Notes: a model not told the origin generated them from the sequence alone. DNA of 22,110 nt from a bacterium (GCA_010027825.1 RGUK01000014.1:1-22110), one strand, 5' to 3'; shown: positions 12,169 through 21,265, numbered from the stretch's first letter. Translations and numbers: made by a program.

Positions 12169-13308
12169 ATGCGGCTTTTGGCGTCTATTCAAATCACACT
12201 CCTGTGGGAAGGAAGAAAAATTTGGCACGATGTCGATTTGTGCGAAAGGCCTGGTTCGCCCAACATTTGGCTGCGAGTCAACCGGCCAAACCGCGCGCCG
12301 ATTCGGCGGTCTTTGCGAACTTCGGATCTGGCGGAAGCCAAGCGTCGGGCGCATCTGACCGTTCAGCAGATTTTTGAGCGGTCGGAGTGGACCGCGGCGG
12401 GTCCGGGTGACGGTGTTGAGCCGTTGCCGACTATTGCCGAATTCGCCAAACAGTTTCGTGAGTGGTATGCCCGGCAATCAACTGGGCACGCCTACGAGAA
12501 CGCTCTGGTCAAAGTCGCGCGGATCGCCGGTCTTGATCCTGAGAAGGCGCACATTGACCAACTTGACGACCAGGTCATCTATCGGTTTTTGGACTTCTCG
12601 CCCGGGTCCGTCTACACGAAGCGAACCACGGCTTTAAACGCACGCGCGCCGTTTGCTCCGCGTCATCGGCGGTTTTGGTCGCGGTGGGAGATGCCAGCCG
12701 GAATCGAGACCTTCCGCTCAGCTCAGATCCCGAATCTAACGCTGCCAGATTTCCGCCCTTTCCCGGACAACGTCATGGATTCCATTATTGAGGCAGCGCC
12801 GAAACTTTGCGGCCCTCTTTGGCGCTGCCACCTCATGCTTCGAGAAATCGGCCTGCGGTCATCGGAGGCTCTGGCCGCAAAAAAAGAATGGATCGAAAAA
12901 AGCCGTGGCGAGTGGTTTTTTAGCCTCGAAGCGTACGAGATGTTTAAAGGCAAAAATGCGAGCGCACTTCGCCGGCTACCGATAGCGGCGGATTTAGCCA
13001 AGGAACTACTGGCCGGTCCCGGGCCTTACATTGTGGACGGCGAAAGCGAAAATGAGCGGTTCGACCTCGTTAAAAGGCATCACGCGAAATGGCTTCGGCA
13101 GTTCATCCCGACCTCGCCCGCATACTCAACCGCCCGACGTCATCCGAATCAGGCGCTGCGTCGACAGTTTGTCGAGCGTTGCATCGGCGAACTTGGTTGG
13201 GATATCAAAACCACGGCGAACTACACCCGGCACGATCCGAAGACGCTTTTGGACTGGTACGCGGGAGGGAAGATGCAAGCACCCCCGACGCGAATCAACC
13301 CCGAATGA
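12169..13308 (+). CDS. int: Tyrosine-family phage integrase
   Basis: About 379 aa from ATG 12169. Residues 90-160 look like the SAM-like core-binding domain and 190-370 the catalytic domain. Catalytic residues visible are R230 (GLRSSEAL), K262 (MFKGKNAS), R331 (QALRRQF), H355 (TRHDPKT) and nucleophile Y364 (LDWYAG, nine residues after the His, as expected). The usual His of the HxxR box is Gln (Q328). It catalyses attP x attB recombination; attP lies just upstream, the normal placement. A TTG at 12127 would add 14 residues but would cover an arm repeat. The 3' end overlaps the convergent fibre gene by 14 bases. Confidence 0.88.
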   Translation: MRLLASIQITLLWEGRKIWHDVDLCERPGSPNIWLRVNRPNRAPIRRSLRTSDLAEAKRRAHLTVQQIFERSEWTAAGPGDGVEPLPTIAEFAKQFREWYARQSTGHAYENALVKVARIAGLDPEKAHIDQLDDQVIYRFLDFSPGSVYTKRTTALNARAPFAPRHRRFWSRWEMPAGIETFRSAQIPNLTLPDFRPFPDNVMDSIIEAAPKLCGPLWRCHLMLREIGLRSSEALAAKKEWIEKSRGEWFFSLEAYEMFKGKNASALRRLPIAADLAKELLAGPGPYIVDGESENERFDLVKRHHAKWLRQFIPTSPAYSTARRHPNQALRRQFVERCIGELGWDIKTTANYTRHDPKTLLDWYAGGKMQAPPTRINPE

Positions 13309-15748
13309 CGGCCTTGCCGACATCTGGGAACTCCACACCATCCGATGTGGATGGGAGAAATAGCCCTTTTAGCGCAATCAACCCGCGCGGATCACTGACG
13401 CTGTTCTCGGTGTCGAATCGAATCAACCGGGCACGGATCGCGAAATTTGCGGATGCTGGCGCGGTTCCTCCGATTGCGGCGCCGTAGAGGATTTGGTTTA
13501 GCGTCAGGGTGTCTACGCCGCTGACCAGAGCCCGTTTGACTTGGATTCCGAAAAGGTGCGTGCATGGAACTGGCGTTACGATAATCCGTTGCTCTAGAGT
13601 TGGCGTCGTGCTCCAAACCACGTTTTGCAGGTTTAATCCGGGAGTGCCAGGAGAGGAGTCCTGCGGTGCGGTGCCGGTCTCGACCACAAGCACCCATTGG
13701 CAGTTGGTGGACGATTTCAGAACCGCGACTTCGAGCGCAAATTGAAGCGAAAGCTCGGTCTTGAGCCGAAGTTGCCGCTCGTTTACGAACAGGGTGAACA
13801 GCGTTCGGCTAAAGTCGCTCGGGTAGTAGCTGGGCTGAGTCGAAAACCGCTCGACGCGATACCATACTCGGCCGTCGCACGTTGCGAACTGGCCGGGAAG
13901 GAGCGAGACGCCGCGGCGCCCGAGGCCGCCTGGAAGCTGGACCGCAGAAGATCCCGCGTTCGTGTAGACTTTGCCGATTAGCGAATTGGAAATTGCAGGC
14001 AGCGGCGACGGCAGGTTCTCCGTGCTGGCGTCATGCACCGCTGCCAGCAGGCCGCCAGCCTTCGGTAGTGCGGCCGGTCCTGCGTCAATGAGCGCTTGGA
14101 TATCGTCGCCCTCGACCGCGTCCTTGGTTGGGTAGAGCTCGAACAGCTTTGGCAACGTCCAGCTTGAGCTGTACCCGGTGTCCTGCGCCAGCGCCATCAC
14201 GCCTGTTGGCGCTAAATCCTCTAGGTTGGAGATGCGGGAGCCTAGCCCGTCAAGGATGTCTTGCAGGTCCACAATCTGCTCGATTGTGTGCGTATGGGAT
14301 TGGAACGCGTCCACAGGCCCAGCGGTTGAGATCGTAACCGCATATTCGCCAGCGGAAGGCGCGACCTCGTCAAGCAGTGTGACGGTCACGGTGTTCGCCG
14401 AAGTGATTTCCGCTTCGTAATCCGTCCCAAGAATCAACACCTTTCCGCCAGCCGTGTTTTGCCGCAGCGTCAGGTGCAGGCTTTCAGTGTCAAGGTTGTG
14501 ATCGACCTCGAATTCGAAGTCTGCGCCGTTTCCTAGCGTTGTGGTGAAGTGTTGCGAACCCGTGATGACTTGGTCCGTGGTGAATGGCACGTAGTCGCGT
14601 GGCAGTGGCGGACGTAGCCAGTCGATGTTTTGGGCCGTCGCCAAGCCGTCAGAGATCAGTTCCCGGCGAAGTGAAACGTCCGTCCGATAGGTCCACACGC
14701 GAACTTCTTCGTCTGGACCTTCGTACGAAACCTCGATTTCGAGCGGAAGGTTTTCGGCCAGCGGATTGGCGCGGAGAAGGTTTGCGACCTCGGCAGTCGC
14801 AAGACTGAGTTCGAAAGTCGTGTCCCCAGGTGGCGCGGAAACCACTTCGACTTCAAGCGGATCTTGGTCAATGCCGCCCATGGCGCCAGAGAACTCGATA
14901 CGGGCAACGCCAGCCAGCGGATTACTGACCAAAAAAGAGCCGCCATCGTCCGCCAGTCCGGTTAGAGCACTGGCGATTTCTTCCGGTCCATCGGCGACCG
15001 AAAGCAGGGGGGATTCCGCGAATGTGTCGGCACGCTTGAGCACGTAGGCGCCACGGAACGCAGCCGGGACCGTAAGTTCCTGCACTTCGTTAAGCGGCAC
15101 TCCTGAGACCTCTCCGCCGTCACGGATTACCGTCAGGGTTGGAGCATCTGGCACAACAGGCGCCCAAGTATCTTGAAAGGCAACCGGCGACTGGACAAGA
15201 CGGATTTCATGCACCCGGGCGTCGTCCAAAGTATAGGACCGATATGAGACAAATGAGACAGGATCGAGCGAGTTCCGGCCAGCACCCAGCGTCAGGGCGG
15301 CGGTGTAGGGCGAACCGTTGCGGAGAAAGCGGACGAGAAAACTGCCGTCCTTGGCCTCAACGGTGCAGGTAGTCGGAGGATTGACCGTATGCCCGACAAT
15401 CGAAAGGTTTGCGTGGCCGAGAAGGTTGTTGATTGCCGTCTGGAGCGCCGACGCCGTCACGTCGAACCCAATTAGGGCCGTCATGTTGGTGTTCAAAACG
15501 GCGGACCCGGTGCCCAGTTTTAGCGCCCACTGTCCCGCAGTCGGGCGTGCGTCGATCTTTCCGAGGGATGCCCGAACCGTCAAAACCTCCGGCTCTACGA
15601 TGACGTCCGTGTCGTCGATGCGTTCCACGAATCGCAAGCCGACGCGAACCGTGTCGCCCTCGGTCAGAATTGGCCAATCGAAGTCTCCCCCTCCAACCGT
15701 TTCAGAGACTCCGCCAGTTGTGAGGTTGCCGTACAGCAAGGCTTGCAT
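13295..15748 (-). CDS. Large tail fibre / receptor-binding candidate
   Basis: An 817-aa protein and the last gene of the tail module. Residues 1-480 are beta-rich, with Val/Thr-rich repeats suggesting stacked small domains. A H-S-H-T-H-T motif (483-488) leads into a short coiled coil (IVDLQDILDGLGSRISNLED), a combination common before the trimeric distal part of phage fibres. Residues 520-817 would be the receptor-facing end. Size, position and the coiled coil support a fibre; no enzymatic domain seen. GAGG lies just before the ATG. Its 3' end runs tail-to-tail into the integrase with a 14-base overlap. Confidence 0.7.
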   Translation of the reverse strand: MQALLYGNLTTGGVSETVGGGDFDWPILTEGDTVRVGLRFVERIDDTDVIVEPEVLTVRASLGKIDARPTAGQWALKLGTGSAVLNTNMTALIGFDVTASALQTAINNLLGHANLSIVGHTVNPPTTCTVEAKDGSFLVRFLRNGSPYTAALTLGAGRNSLDPVSFVSYRSYTLDDARVHEIRLVQSPVAFQDTWAPVVPDAPTLTVIRDGGEVSGVPLNEVQELTVPAAFRGAYVLKRADTFAESPLLSVADGPEEIASALTGLADDGGSFLVSNPLAGVARIEFSGAMGGIDQDPLEVEVVSAPPGDTTFELSLATAEVANLLRANPLAENLPLEIEVSYEGPDEEVRVWTYRTDVSLRRELISDGLATAQNIDWLRPPLPRDYVPFTTDQVITGSQHFTTTLGNGADFEFEVDHNLDTESLHLTLRQNTAGGKVLILGTDYEAEITSANTVTVTLLDEVAPSAGEYAVTISTAGPVDAFQSHTHTIEQIVDLQDILDGLGSRISNLEDLAPTGVMALAQDTGYSSSWTLPKLFELYPTKDAVEGDDIQALIDAGPAALPKAGGLLAAVHDASTENLPSPLPAISNSLIGKVYTNAGSSAVQLPGGLGRRGVSLLPGQFATCDGRVWYRVERFSTQPSYYPSDFSRTLFTLFVNERQLRLKTELSLQFALEVAVLKSSTNCQWVLVVETGTAPQDSSPGTPGLNLQNVVWSTTPTLEQRIIVTPVPCTHLFGIQVKRALVSGVDTLTLNQILYGAAIGGTAPASANFAIRARLIRFDTENSVSDPRGLIALKGLFLPSTSDGVEFPDVGKAVIRG

Positions 15749-15766
15749 ACCTCGCAGCCCGACCTG

Positions 15767-15916
15767 TCAACGGCTTGGCGGCTCAAACGCGATGACGAAA
15801 AACGGGAACGGCGGGTCAAGTGGTTCCGGCTCTTCAACCTCTTCCGCTTTTCTGGCTCGCTTGGCTGCGAGTCTAGCGTCTTTGTCGAGTCCGTATTTAG
15901 GGGTTTCCTCGGTCAT
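15767..15916 (-). CDS. Small 49-aa protein between tail-tip and fibre genes
   Basis: The start is fixed by an ATGA overlap with the preceding tail gene, and the stop lies 18 bases before the fibre start. The product begins MTEETPKYGLDKDARLAAKR, continues with a charged helix (ARKAEEVEEPEPLD) and ends in a hydrophobic PFPFFVIAFEPP. It could be a fibre chaperone or a minor tip component. No family recognised. Confidence 0.6.
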   Translation of the reverse strand: MTEETPKYGLDKDARLAAKRARKAEEVEEPEPLDPPFPFFVIAFEPPSR

Positions 15917-16878
15917 ACGCTCCAGAACCTCCCCTCCGCGACGTTGTTATTTAGGAACTCGGTCAGTGCGTCGTTCTGGTCGTTGATCCGTGCGGCCAGG
16001 TTGGAAATCGTCACGTCAGCAACGCCTAGACCTAGCCCGCGCGGAATGCCCAGCCCGTCACTCACAACCGGCCGCGGCGATACGTTCACGTCGTGGACTA
16101 GATTCCAAAACAGGTGATGCTGCACGTATGGAGTCCAGGCTGAATCTGGTTCCGATTGCTTGGCCGTTCCGGGCGGTGAAAGCAGAAACACGGTCGCGAC
16201 CGGGAGGCGGTCGGTTCCGTTGTCCTGCCACTCGCCTAGCAGCCTCAGCACCGGGTCAAGTGCTGCGGGCAAAGATGTTTTGCGCTCCGTCCGGATGTAT
16301 GCGCGTTGTCTCGCTCCGGGCTTGAGAGTGTAGGCTACGTCAAATTGAGCGGCTGTATTGTCGGTGCCCTGGCCAAACGTCCATTGAGTGGTCGTGTTGA
16401 TGCGGTCCTTAAATAGCACGATTTCGGTCGCGCGAAGCAGTCGTTCAAATCCGGTTGCAGGTGCTCCATTTGTTGGCGGGCTAGCACCCTGTCCGATTAG
16501 ATACGGCGGAATTGCTTCGCCATCGGCACCGGATGGCGCATCAAAACCGATGGCGCGCCATTGTGTTAACGGCAAAAGTGGCGATTCGGTCAGGAGCGCG
16601 TCTACATATTTAGAGCGCGCCGAGATTGATGTTTGCCCTAAACGTTTGAGCGTAGCGTCTGGCGCATCTTCGCCATTAACTCTCAGCTCGGGATCGAGGC
16701 CATTCACAAATCCGGGCTTGATCGACGCCTCGAATCGCTCCCGGCTCGCATTCCATCCAACCTCGACGCTCCACGGATGCCGCCACTTTCCGCCAGACAG
16801 CACCGTCGCGCCAAGGATCTGATTCCGCGCAAGGTCGTCAATCATGCGGTTCCAGTCGCGCGCCGGGATCGTGTTCAT
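15913..16878 (-). CDS. Tail-tip region structural protein (hypothetical)
   Basis: A 321-aa soluble protein beginning MNTIPARDWNRMIDDL; such N-terminal pieces appear in phage virion proteins that I recall near fibre genes. Beta-rich sections (RHPWSVEVGWNASRERFEA) alternate with loops rich in Pro and Gly. It lies between the 191-aa protein and the fibre, with ATGA overlaps on both sides. A virion role is inferred from location. Confidence 0.55.
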   Translation of the reverse strand: MNTIPARDWNRMIDDLARNQILGATVLSGGKWRHPWSVEVGWNASRERFEASIKPGFVNGLDPELRVNGEDAPDATLKRLGQTSISARSKYVDALLTESPLLPLTQWRAIGFDAPSGADGEAIPPYLIGQGASPPTNGAPATGFERLLRATEIVLFKDRINTTTQWTFGQGTDNTAAQFDVAYTLKPGARQRAYIRTERKTSLPAALDPVLRLLGEWQDNGTDRLPVATVFLLSPPGTAKQSEPDSAWTPYVQHHLFWNLVHDVNVSPRPVVSDGLGIPRGLGLGVADVTISNLAARINDQNDALTEFLNNNVAEGRFWSV

Positions 16879-17450
16879 TTTGCCCAGAATAGATGCCGAC
16901 TGCCGCGCGTCTCGGTCGGCTTAATATAGAGGTGACCGAGGTTGTGATGCACGATTTGGAACACGCTTGACGGCACGCCAGCCGACCACCTTAGAAGTGC
17001 GATTGGCTGAATCCCGGTTTCGTCCACGGTTCGCGCCAGGGTCGTCATGTGCTTGATCTGCACGTTTTCTGGCTTGTTCTCGGCGATTTTAGCGCCCTCG
17101 GTTTTGACCTCAAGCGCAATCCACGAAACCCCGTCAGCGTTTGGCTTGCCAGCGATCTTGAGGACGGGTGCAGTCTCAGCGTCCAGCGCAACCTTGCCGA
17201 TGCGCGGGACGATGCCCTCGACCTGGCCTTTTGTAATAGTCGCACCGTCTCCCGTGAGCCCAACTTTGAACGGATGCGCCCACGATGCGGCGGCTACGTC
17301 CGCAACGACGTACGTTCCTTGGGGCGTCTGCGTCAACAAGATTCCCGGCGAAGTGATCGGCCGGAACTGCCGCGCCCAATTCAGAAGCCGCTCCCATGCA
17401 GGCCACACAGGATCACCGGGACGAACTTTAAGCTTTAGCAGGTCGATCAT
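16875..17450 (-). CDS. Tail-tip region protein (hypothetical)
   Basis: A 191-aa protein. The N terminus has Trp-rich WPAWERLLNWARQFRPIT followed by SPGILLTQTPQGTYVV, a pattern that I associate with virion proteins near fibres. The rest is beta-rich and basic near the C terminus. No recognised domain. Overlaps neighbours by 4 bases on both sides. Confidence 0.55.
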   Translation of the reverse strand: MIDLLKLKVRPGDPVWPAWERLLNWARQFRPITSPGILLTQTPQGTYVVADVAAASWAHPFKVGLTGDGATITKGQVEGIVPRIGKVALDAETAPVLKIAGKPNADGVSWIALEVKTEGAKIAENKPENVQIKHMTTLARTVDETGIQPIALLRWSAGVPSSVFQIVHHNLGHLYIKPTETRGSRHLFWAK

Positions 17451-18172
17451 TTTAGCATCACGTCAAAAACCCACCTAGGCCACTCTTCACCCGGCTTGGA
17501 CAAGATCCATTCTTCAGTGACCTCCCAGCTAGTTCCTCGGCGTTGAACTTTGGGCGGTTGAATCAGCCAGTTCCGGCCTTTTGGTGTTGGCAATCCACCT
17601 GGCAGCTTTGCGCGAGTGCTTCCGGCTAGGTCAAGAATGCCTTTGGGAAACGTCTTCCGCACATAGGAGCGACGATAGACCACGTAGAGCGCCAGGTATG
17701 TCTTTTGCCCGAATAGCGGGTTGCGACGTTGGGAGGAACGGGCTGCGTCTGCGTAGTCGCCGGTTAGACCTTTTGTGAGCGTTCCAACGCGTGCCGTGGT
17801 GGCGTTGCCAAGAAACTCAGGAAAGTTCAATTCCTTGTCTACTACGCTCCCGCCATACTCGGCTTTGATTTTGTCCCAATTCGGATGCGACTCTAGCGGC
17901 TCCTCTCGAAACATCTGGTCGAACTCAATCGTGCCGTCGGCCTCGCCTTCGTTTTCTCCGGTCGTGCCCTCGTGAGTGATGACGACTTGATACCCGGCTC
18001 CACCTTCGAGTTGATTTACTGCTCGCCCGACTTCCGGCAGGCCGAAAGGCGCCCCAGCAGAGACGGTCAACGTCTCATCCAAGGTCGGAACCCGAAAGGG
18101 AACCTGAACTGATAGCATGTTCCGCTCGTCGCGCGAGACGGTCATGCCTTCCATTTGGAACGTCTCACTCAT
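17447..18172 (-). CDS. Protein directly downstream of the tape measure (tail distal candidate)
   Basis: A 241-aa protein, beta-rich, with no membrane segment. The position right after the tape measure is where siphophages encode distal tail or tail-tip proteins, but I see no Dit or Tal signature. Visible features are RVPTLDETLTVSAGAPFGLPEVG near residues 27-49 (partial motif) and a basic YRRSYVRKTFPKG stretch around 165-177. ATGA overlaps on both sides. Confidence 0.55.
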   Translation of the reverse strand: MSETFQMEGMTVSRDERNMLSVQVPFRVPTLDETLTVSAGAPFGLPEVGRAVNQLEGGAGYQVVITHEGTTGENEGEADGTIEFDQMFREEPLESHPNWDKIKAEYGGSVVDKELNFPEFLGNATTARVGTLTKGLTGDYADAARSSQRRNPLFGQKTYLALYVVYRRSYVRKTFPKGILDLAGSTRAKLPGGLPTPKGRNWLIQPPKVQRRGTSWEVTEEWILSKPGEEWPRWVFDVMLK

Positions 18173-19974
18173 GGCCGTGCAAATCGTGGCGTCATGTCGA
18201 TGACGACGGGCTGAGCTTGCTGTTGTTGCGGCTTGGCGGTGTTCTTGTCGATCCGGCTAAGCAGGTCGCGTTGCTGTTGTGCTAGCGCGGTTTGCTTTTT
18301 GGCTTCGTCGTAAATCAACTCGTTGGCGCTGCGACCCATGATGAGGTTAATAGCGGAGGCCATAGCCCCAACTGGACGCCCTGCCATCTGCGCGGCCGTG
18401 TTTGCTGCCGTCGCCGTCGCCGTCCCAGTCCCAGCTTGCGCGGGTCCGCCGATGCCTAATTGAGACGGGCTAGGCAGGCCGCCCATAAACGCTTCTGATC
18501 CGCCAGCGCCTAGACCGCCGTTTATAAATTCGATCTCGGCACGTCGTGCGGCCTCGTCGAACATCTGGCGAGATCCGCGCGCGAAGCTGTCGAGAAACTT
18601 CGTTGGCACCATCGAAGAACTTAGGAATGCGTCTCGACGTGCCGCCCTCTCGCCTTGAAATGAATTCGCAATGGCGTCCGTCGTCTTGCCGATGTGCGAA
18701 CGGTTCGGGTCTAGCTGATCTCCGATTCTGCGGAAAATGCTTTCGAATGAGGCAAGCAATCCGTCCACCATGGATTCGAGCACGTTCATAATCTGAACGA
18801 TGCCGTTGCCAAGCTCCGGCCCAAACTCTCCCGCGAAGTCGCGTAACACGTTGATAAATGCGTTAGCCGCACGGACTAGCGCAAGTTCGATTTCGGCTCC
18901 AAGCAAATTAGCTAGCGGCGTAATAATGTCCATCACCCCGCCAAAAGCGCCTTTGGTCCAATCAGCCGAGCCTAGAACGCTTTGCAGGATATTGACTGAA
19001 CCTGTGAATGCAGATGACAAAGCTGCGCCCATTTCTTCAGCTTCGTCCTGTAGGCTTTTAAGTAGACTGATAGCGGATTGAATAACGGGATTGAGCGCCG
19101 TATTGAGCGGCTTGGCAAAAGCAAGCTGCACCTCGCCGTAAGCGTCTCGTAGCGTTGAAAGCAGTCCTGCAGTCGTTTTGGACTGCCTTTGATTCATTTG
19201 GTAAAACCTTCCGCCAACGCCGGTCACGGAGATAAACGCATCACGCACTTCTTCGAAGGAGATAGCGCCATCCTCCATCCGCTTTTTGAGTTGCAACATG
19301 CTCTCGCCGGTCTTCTGCGAAATGATTTGGAGCGGGTTAAACCCGGCATTGATAAGCTGAAGAACGTCCTGACCCATTAGGCGACCGGCTGCGGAAATCT
19401 GCCCGTAAACCAAAGCTAGACGGTCGAGCGTTGCCGCGTTGCCTTGTGCGATCTCTGAAACGCGAGAAATTGTCGGTAGAATATCCTCGTTGGCAATGCC
19501 GAATCCTAAAAGGGTCCGCGTAGCGTCCGCCAGGTCCGGGAATTCATAGGGCGTTTGTGCTGCCATCCGGCGTAACTCCGAAATGGTCTGGCGCGCTTTA
19601 GAGGCGTCTCCGATAAGCACCTCCATAGAGATTTCCATTGTCTCTGCGGACATTGCGCGCCGGACTGCTCCGACGACTTGCGAGCCGATGCCGACCGCAG
19701 CTAGACCGCCAACGAGCGCAGGGCCAAGCACTCGGCCCAATTCGTCAAAGTGCCGGTGCAGCAACGCGGCGGGAGAGCGGCCTGCAATAGATCCGGCGAT
19801 TAGCTCGCCAGCCTCATTTGCAGCCCGGCCGAATCCGCCGAACATGCCGCGCGACGCGGCCCTGCCGGTCGTTTCTGATCGCGCCTTAAACGTGCGCAAC
19901 GTGCCTTGAGCTTTGCCGATAGCCGCGTTGAATTGAGACGCGTCTAAGCCTAATTCTGCGGTAATTCCTGCCAT
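18169..19974 (-). CDS. Tail length tape measure protein
   Basis: A 601-aa protein. An N-terminal helical region is followed by a hydrophobic glycine-rich segment (83-104, LGPALVGGLAAVGIGSQVVG). A tape-measure domain covers about 110-280, with the typical QGNAATLDRLALVYGQISAAG, QLINAGFNPLQIIS and FEEVRDAFISVTG stretches. The rest is helical with an Ala/Gly/Thr-rich section and a Gln-rich C terminus. The protein fills the tail tube, sets its length and is ejected with DNA. At the usual ~0.15 nm per residue it predicts a tail near 90 nm, short for a siphovirus. It starts one base after the preceding stop. Confidence 0.9.
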   Translation of the reverse strand: MAGITAELGLDASQFNAAIGKAQGTLRTFKARSETTGRAASRGMFGGFGRAANEAGELIAGSIAGRSPAALLHRHFDELGRVLGPALVGGLAAVGIGSQVVGAVRRAMSAETMEISMEVLIGDASKARQTISELRRMAAQTPYEFPDLADATRTLLGFGIANEDILPTISRVSEIAQGNAATLDRLALVYGQISAAGRLMGQDVLQLINAGFNPLQIISQKTGESMLQLKKRMEDGAISFEEVRDAFISVTGVGGRFYQMNQRQSKTTAGLLSTLRDAYGEVQLAFAKPLNTALNPVIQSAISLLKSLQDEAEEMGAALSSAFTGSVNILQSVLGSADWTKGAFGGVMDIITPLANLLGAEIELALVRAANAFINVLRDFAGEFGPELGNGIVQIMNVLESMVDGLLASFESIFRRIGDQLDPNRSHIGKTTDAIANSFQGERAARRDAFLSSSMVPTKFLDSFARGSRQMFDEAARRAEIEFINGGLGAGGSEAFMGGLPSPSQLGIGGPAQAGTGTATATAANTAAQMAGRPVGAMASAINLIMGRSANELIYDEAKKQTALAQQQRDLLSRIDKNTAKPQQQQAQPVVIDMTPRFARP

Positions 19975-19975
19975 C

Positions 19976-20632
19976 TTATCGCGCTTTCAATGCCGCCCGT
20001 TTGGCTGCGTCCACAATCGCGGAGTCAACTCGGCGCTTCATCTTGTTGGCCTGGATGTAGAGCCCGACCTGAATCCGGCGCTCTAGTCCGTGTTGATCGG
20101 ATGCGTAAGGCGTAGCGTTGGTTGCTCGCACGCGGATCTTAGAACGCGTAGACGTGGCCAGAACCGCCCCCTTCCCGCGATGCCGTGCAATCCATGCTGG
20201 CGGAGTGTAGCCAAACTTTCGCGCAGTCGCGTTCCATCCTGCGGCCAGCTTGCCGACGTTGGCTTGCTTCATTCGAATGTAGGACCGCAACGCATCGGCA
20301 GGCACAACAATTCGCGGCTTTTGTTCCCGCGTTCGTCCGCGCTTTGTCCGTGCCTTGCGATGCGCGCCAGCTATATCGGTTTCTTGCACCCGCTTCTGAA
20401 CCGTAGTTCCGCGCATCACCTTTAGAATGTCGGTGCGGACGTTGCGCGTGCCGCGCGTCTTGGGATTGCCGACGCCTCCCGGCTTTCCGGGTGGAGTAAC
20501 GGCGATGACCTCCTTTACGAAGTTTTTGACCTGCTCGTTAAGCACCACAGAGAAACTGCGGCGTGACTGCCCAGCCATGCGTTCAAGCTGGCGCGCGAAG
20601 CTGTCCGTTTTGATTTTTACGGTGGCGCCCAT
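19976..20632 (-). CDS. Basic tail-completion-like protein (HK97 gp10-like, tentative)
   Basis: A 218-aa, very basic protein. The start, KTDSFARQLERMAGQSRRSF then a TPPGKPGG motif near residue 46, resembles head-tail or tail-completion proteins of the HK97 gp10 kind, but the length exceeds that family and the match is weak. It lies between the chaperone extension and the tape measure, an unusual place because gpG/gpGT normally abuts the tape measure. The ATG is 4 bases after the extension's TAA. Confidence 0.5.
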   Translation of the reverse strand: MGATVKIKTDSFARQLERMAGQSRRSFSVVLNEQVKNFVKEVIAVTPPGKPGGVGNPKTRGTRNVRTDILKVMRGTTVQKRVQETDIAGAHRKARTKRGRTREQKPRIVVPADALRSYIRMKQANVGKLAAGWNATARKFGYTPPAWIARHRGKGAVLATSTRSKIRVRATNATPYASDQHGLERRIQVGLYIQANKMKRRVDSAIVDAAKRAALKAR

Positions 20633-20636
20633 TTAA

Positions 20637-21265
20637 TTAGTCGTCGTCGTCAACAACCAGAGCGGCCAAGGCTTCGAGTTGGGCTAGCTGATCGACCGCT
20701 GGAACACCAGGCGTCACGGTCCAAGCCAGTGCCGCGCGTAACGCGCAATGATAGTATTGCAGTGCCCGGGGAAGTGGAAGCTCCCAGAGAAGGAACGCCT
20801 CAGGCCAACCAGTTTCGCGCGCCAGGGTGAACAGGATCGAGGCCGTCCATCCTGGCTCTATCAGTTTTTTGGCGCGCCCTCGTCTACGCTCGAACCGGGC
20901 TTGGCTTCGACCTCGACTGCTGCCGCGCTAGCCATTTCGCCGATGCGTTGGATTTCCGCCAGCAAAGCAGGCAAGTCGGAAACGCTGAGGCCGAACTCGA
21001 ACTCGGCGATCGCGTCCTCATGCGAACCTTGCCGGATCGCTGCCAGAACCGTCTTGAGCGGCTGGCTCTGGAACCACGCAAACGCCACAATCTGCCGTTG
21101 CTTTTCGTCATCACTGATTTCCTCGGAGCCGTCTAGAAACAGCGTCAGGTTCAGTCTCCGGCAGAGGTTCAGAGTTCCGAGAGAGAACGGCCGCAAAGTC
21201 AAGCTTCCGACCTTTCCGCCTTCTTCGATGAATGCCGCTTCGAGTTGTTTGGTTCTGTCGCTCAT
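20637..21265 (-). CDS. Tail assembly chaperone gpGT, made by -1 frameshift
   Basis: A 209-aa fusion: residues 1-134 are the gpG-like protein, then translation slips back one base at 20864-20870 and reads 75 more codons (starting LIEPGWTASILFTLARETGW and ending VVDDDD) to TAA at 20637-20639. The extension frame has no ATG, GTG or TTG at its beginning; it is open and protein-like (WPEAFLLWELPLPRALQYYH). It exactly fills an otherwise gene-free 228-base gap. In lambda, gpG and gpGT together keep the tape measure soluble and recruit tail tube protein. Frameshifting is inferred from the site and the open frame. Confidence 0.85.
20861..21265 (-). CDS. Tail assembly chaperone gpG-like protein
   Basis: A 134-aa product made without frameshift. 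It has LTLRPFSLGTLNLCRRLNLTLF (23-43 region) and helices around QRQIVAFAWFQSQPLKTVL (57-74), a layout seen in chaperones upstream of tape measures. It ends ...GAPKN with TGA directly after the slippery heptamer. ATGA overlap with the preceding broken gene. Confidence 0.75.
   Translation of the reverse strand: MSDRTKQLEAAFIEEGGKVGSLTLRPFSLGTLNLCRRLNLTLFLDGSEEISDDEKQRQIVAFAWFQSQPLKTVLAAIRQGSHEDAIAEFEFGLSVSDLPALLAEIQRIGEMASAAAVEVEAKPGSSVDEGAPKN
20864..20870 (-). promoter_or_regulatory. Slippery heptamer A AAA AAC for -1 frameshifting
   Basis: On the minus strand the zero frame reads CCA AAA AAC TGA, so A-AAA-AAC is in the canonical X-XXY-YYZ register and the stop follows at once. After slippage the next codon is CTG. 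Nine bases downstream is a 6-bp stem CAGGAT/ATCCTG (arms at 20849-20854 and 20832-20837) with an 11-base loop, placed where a stimulatory hairpin would act. Confidence 0.88.
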
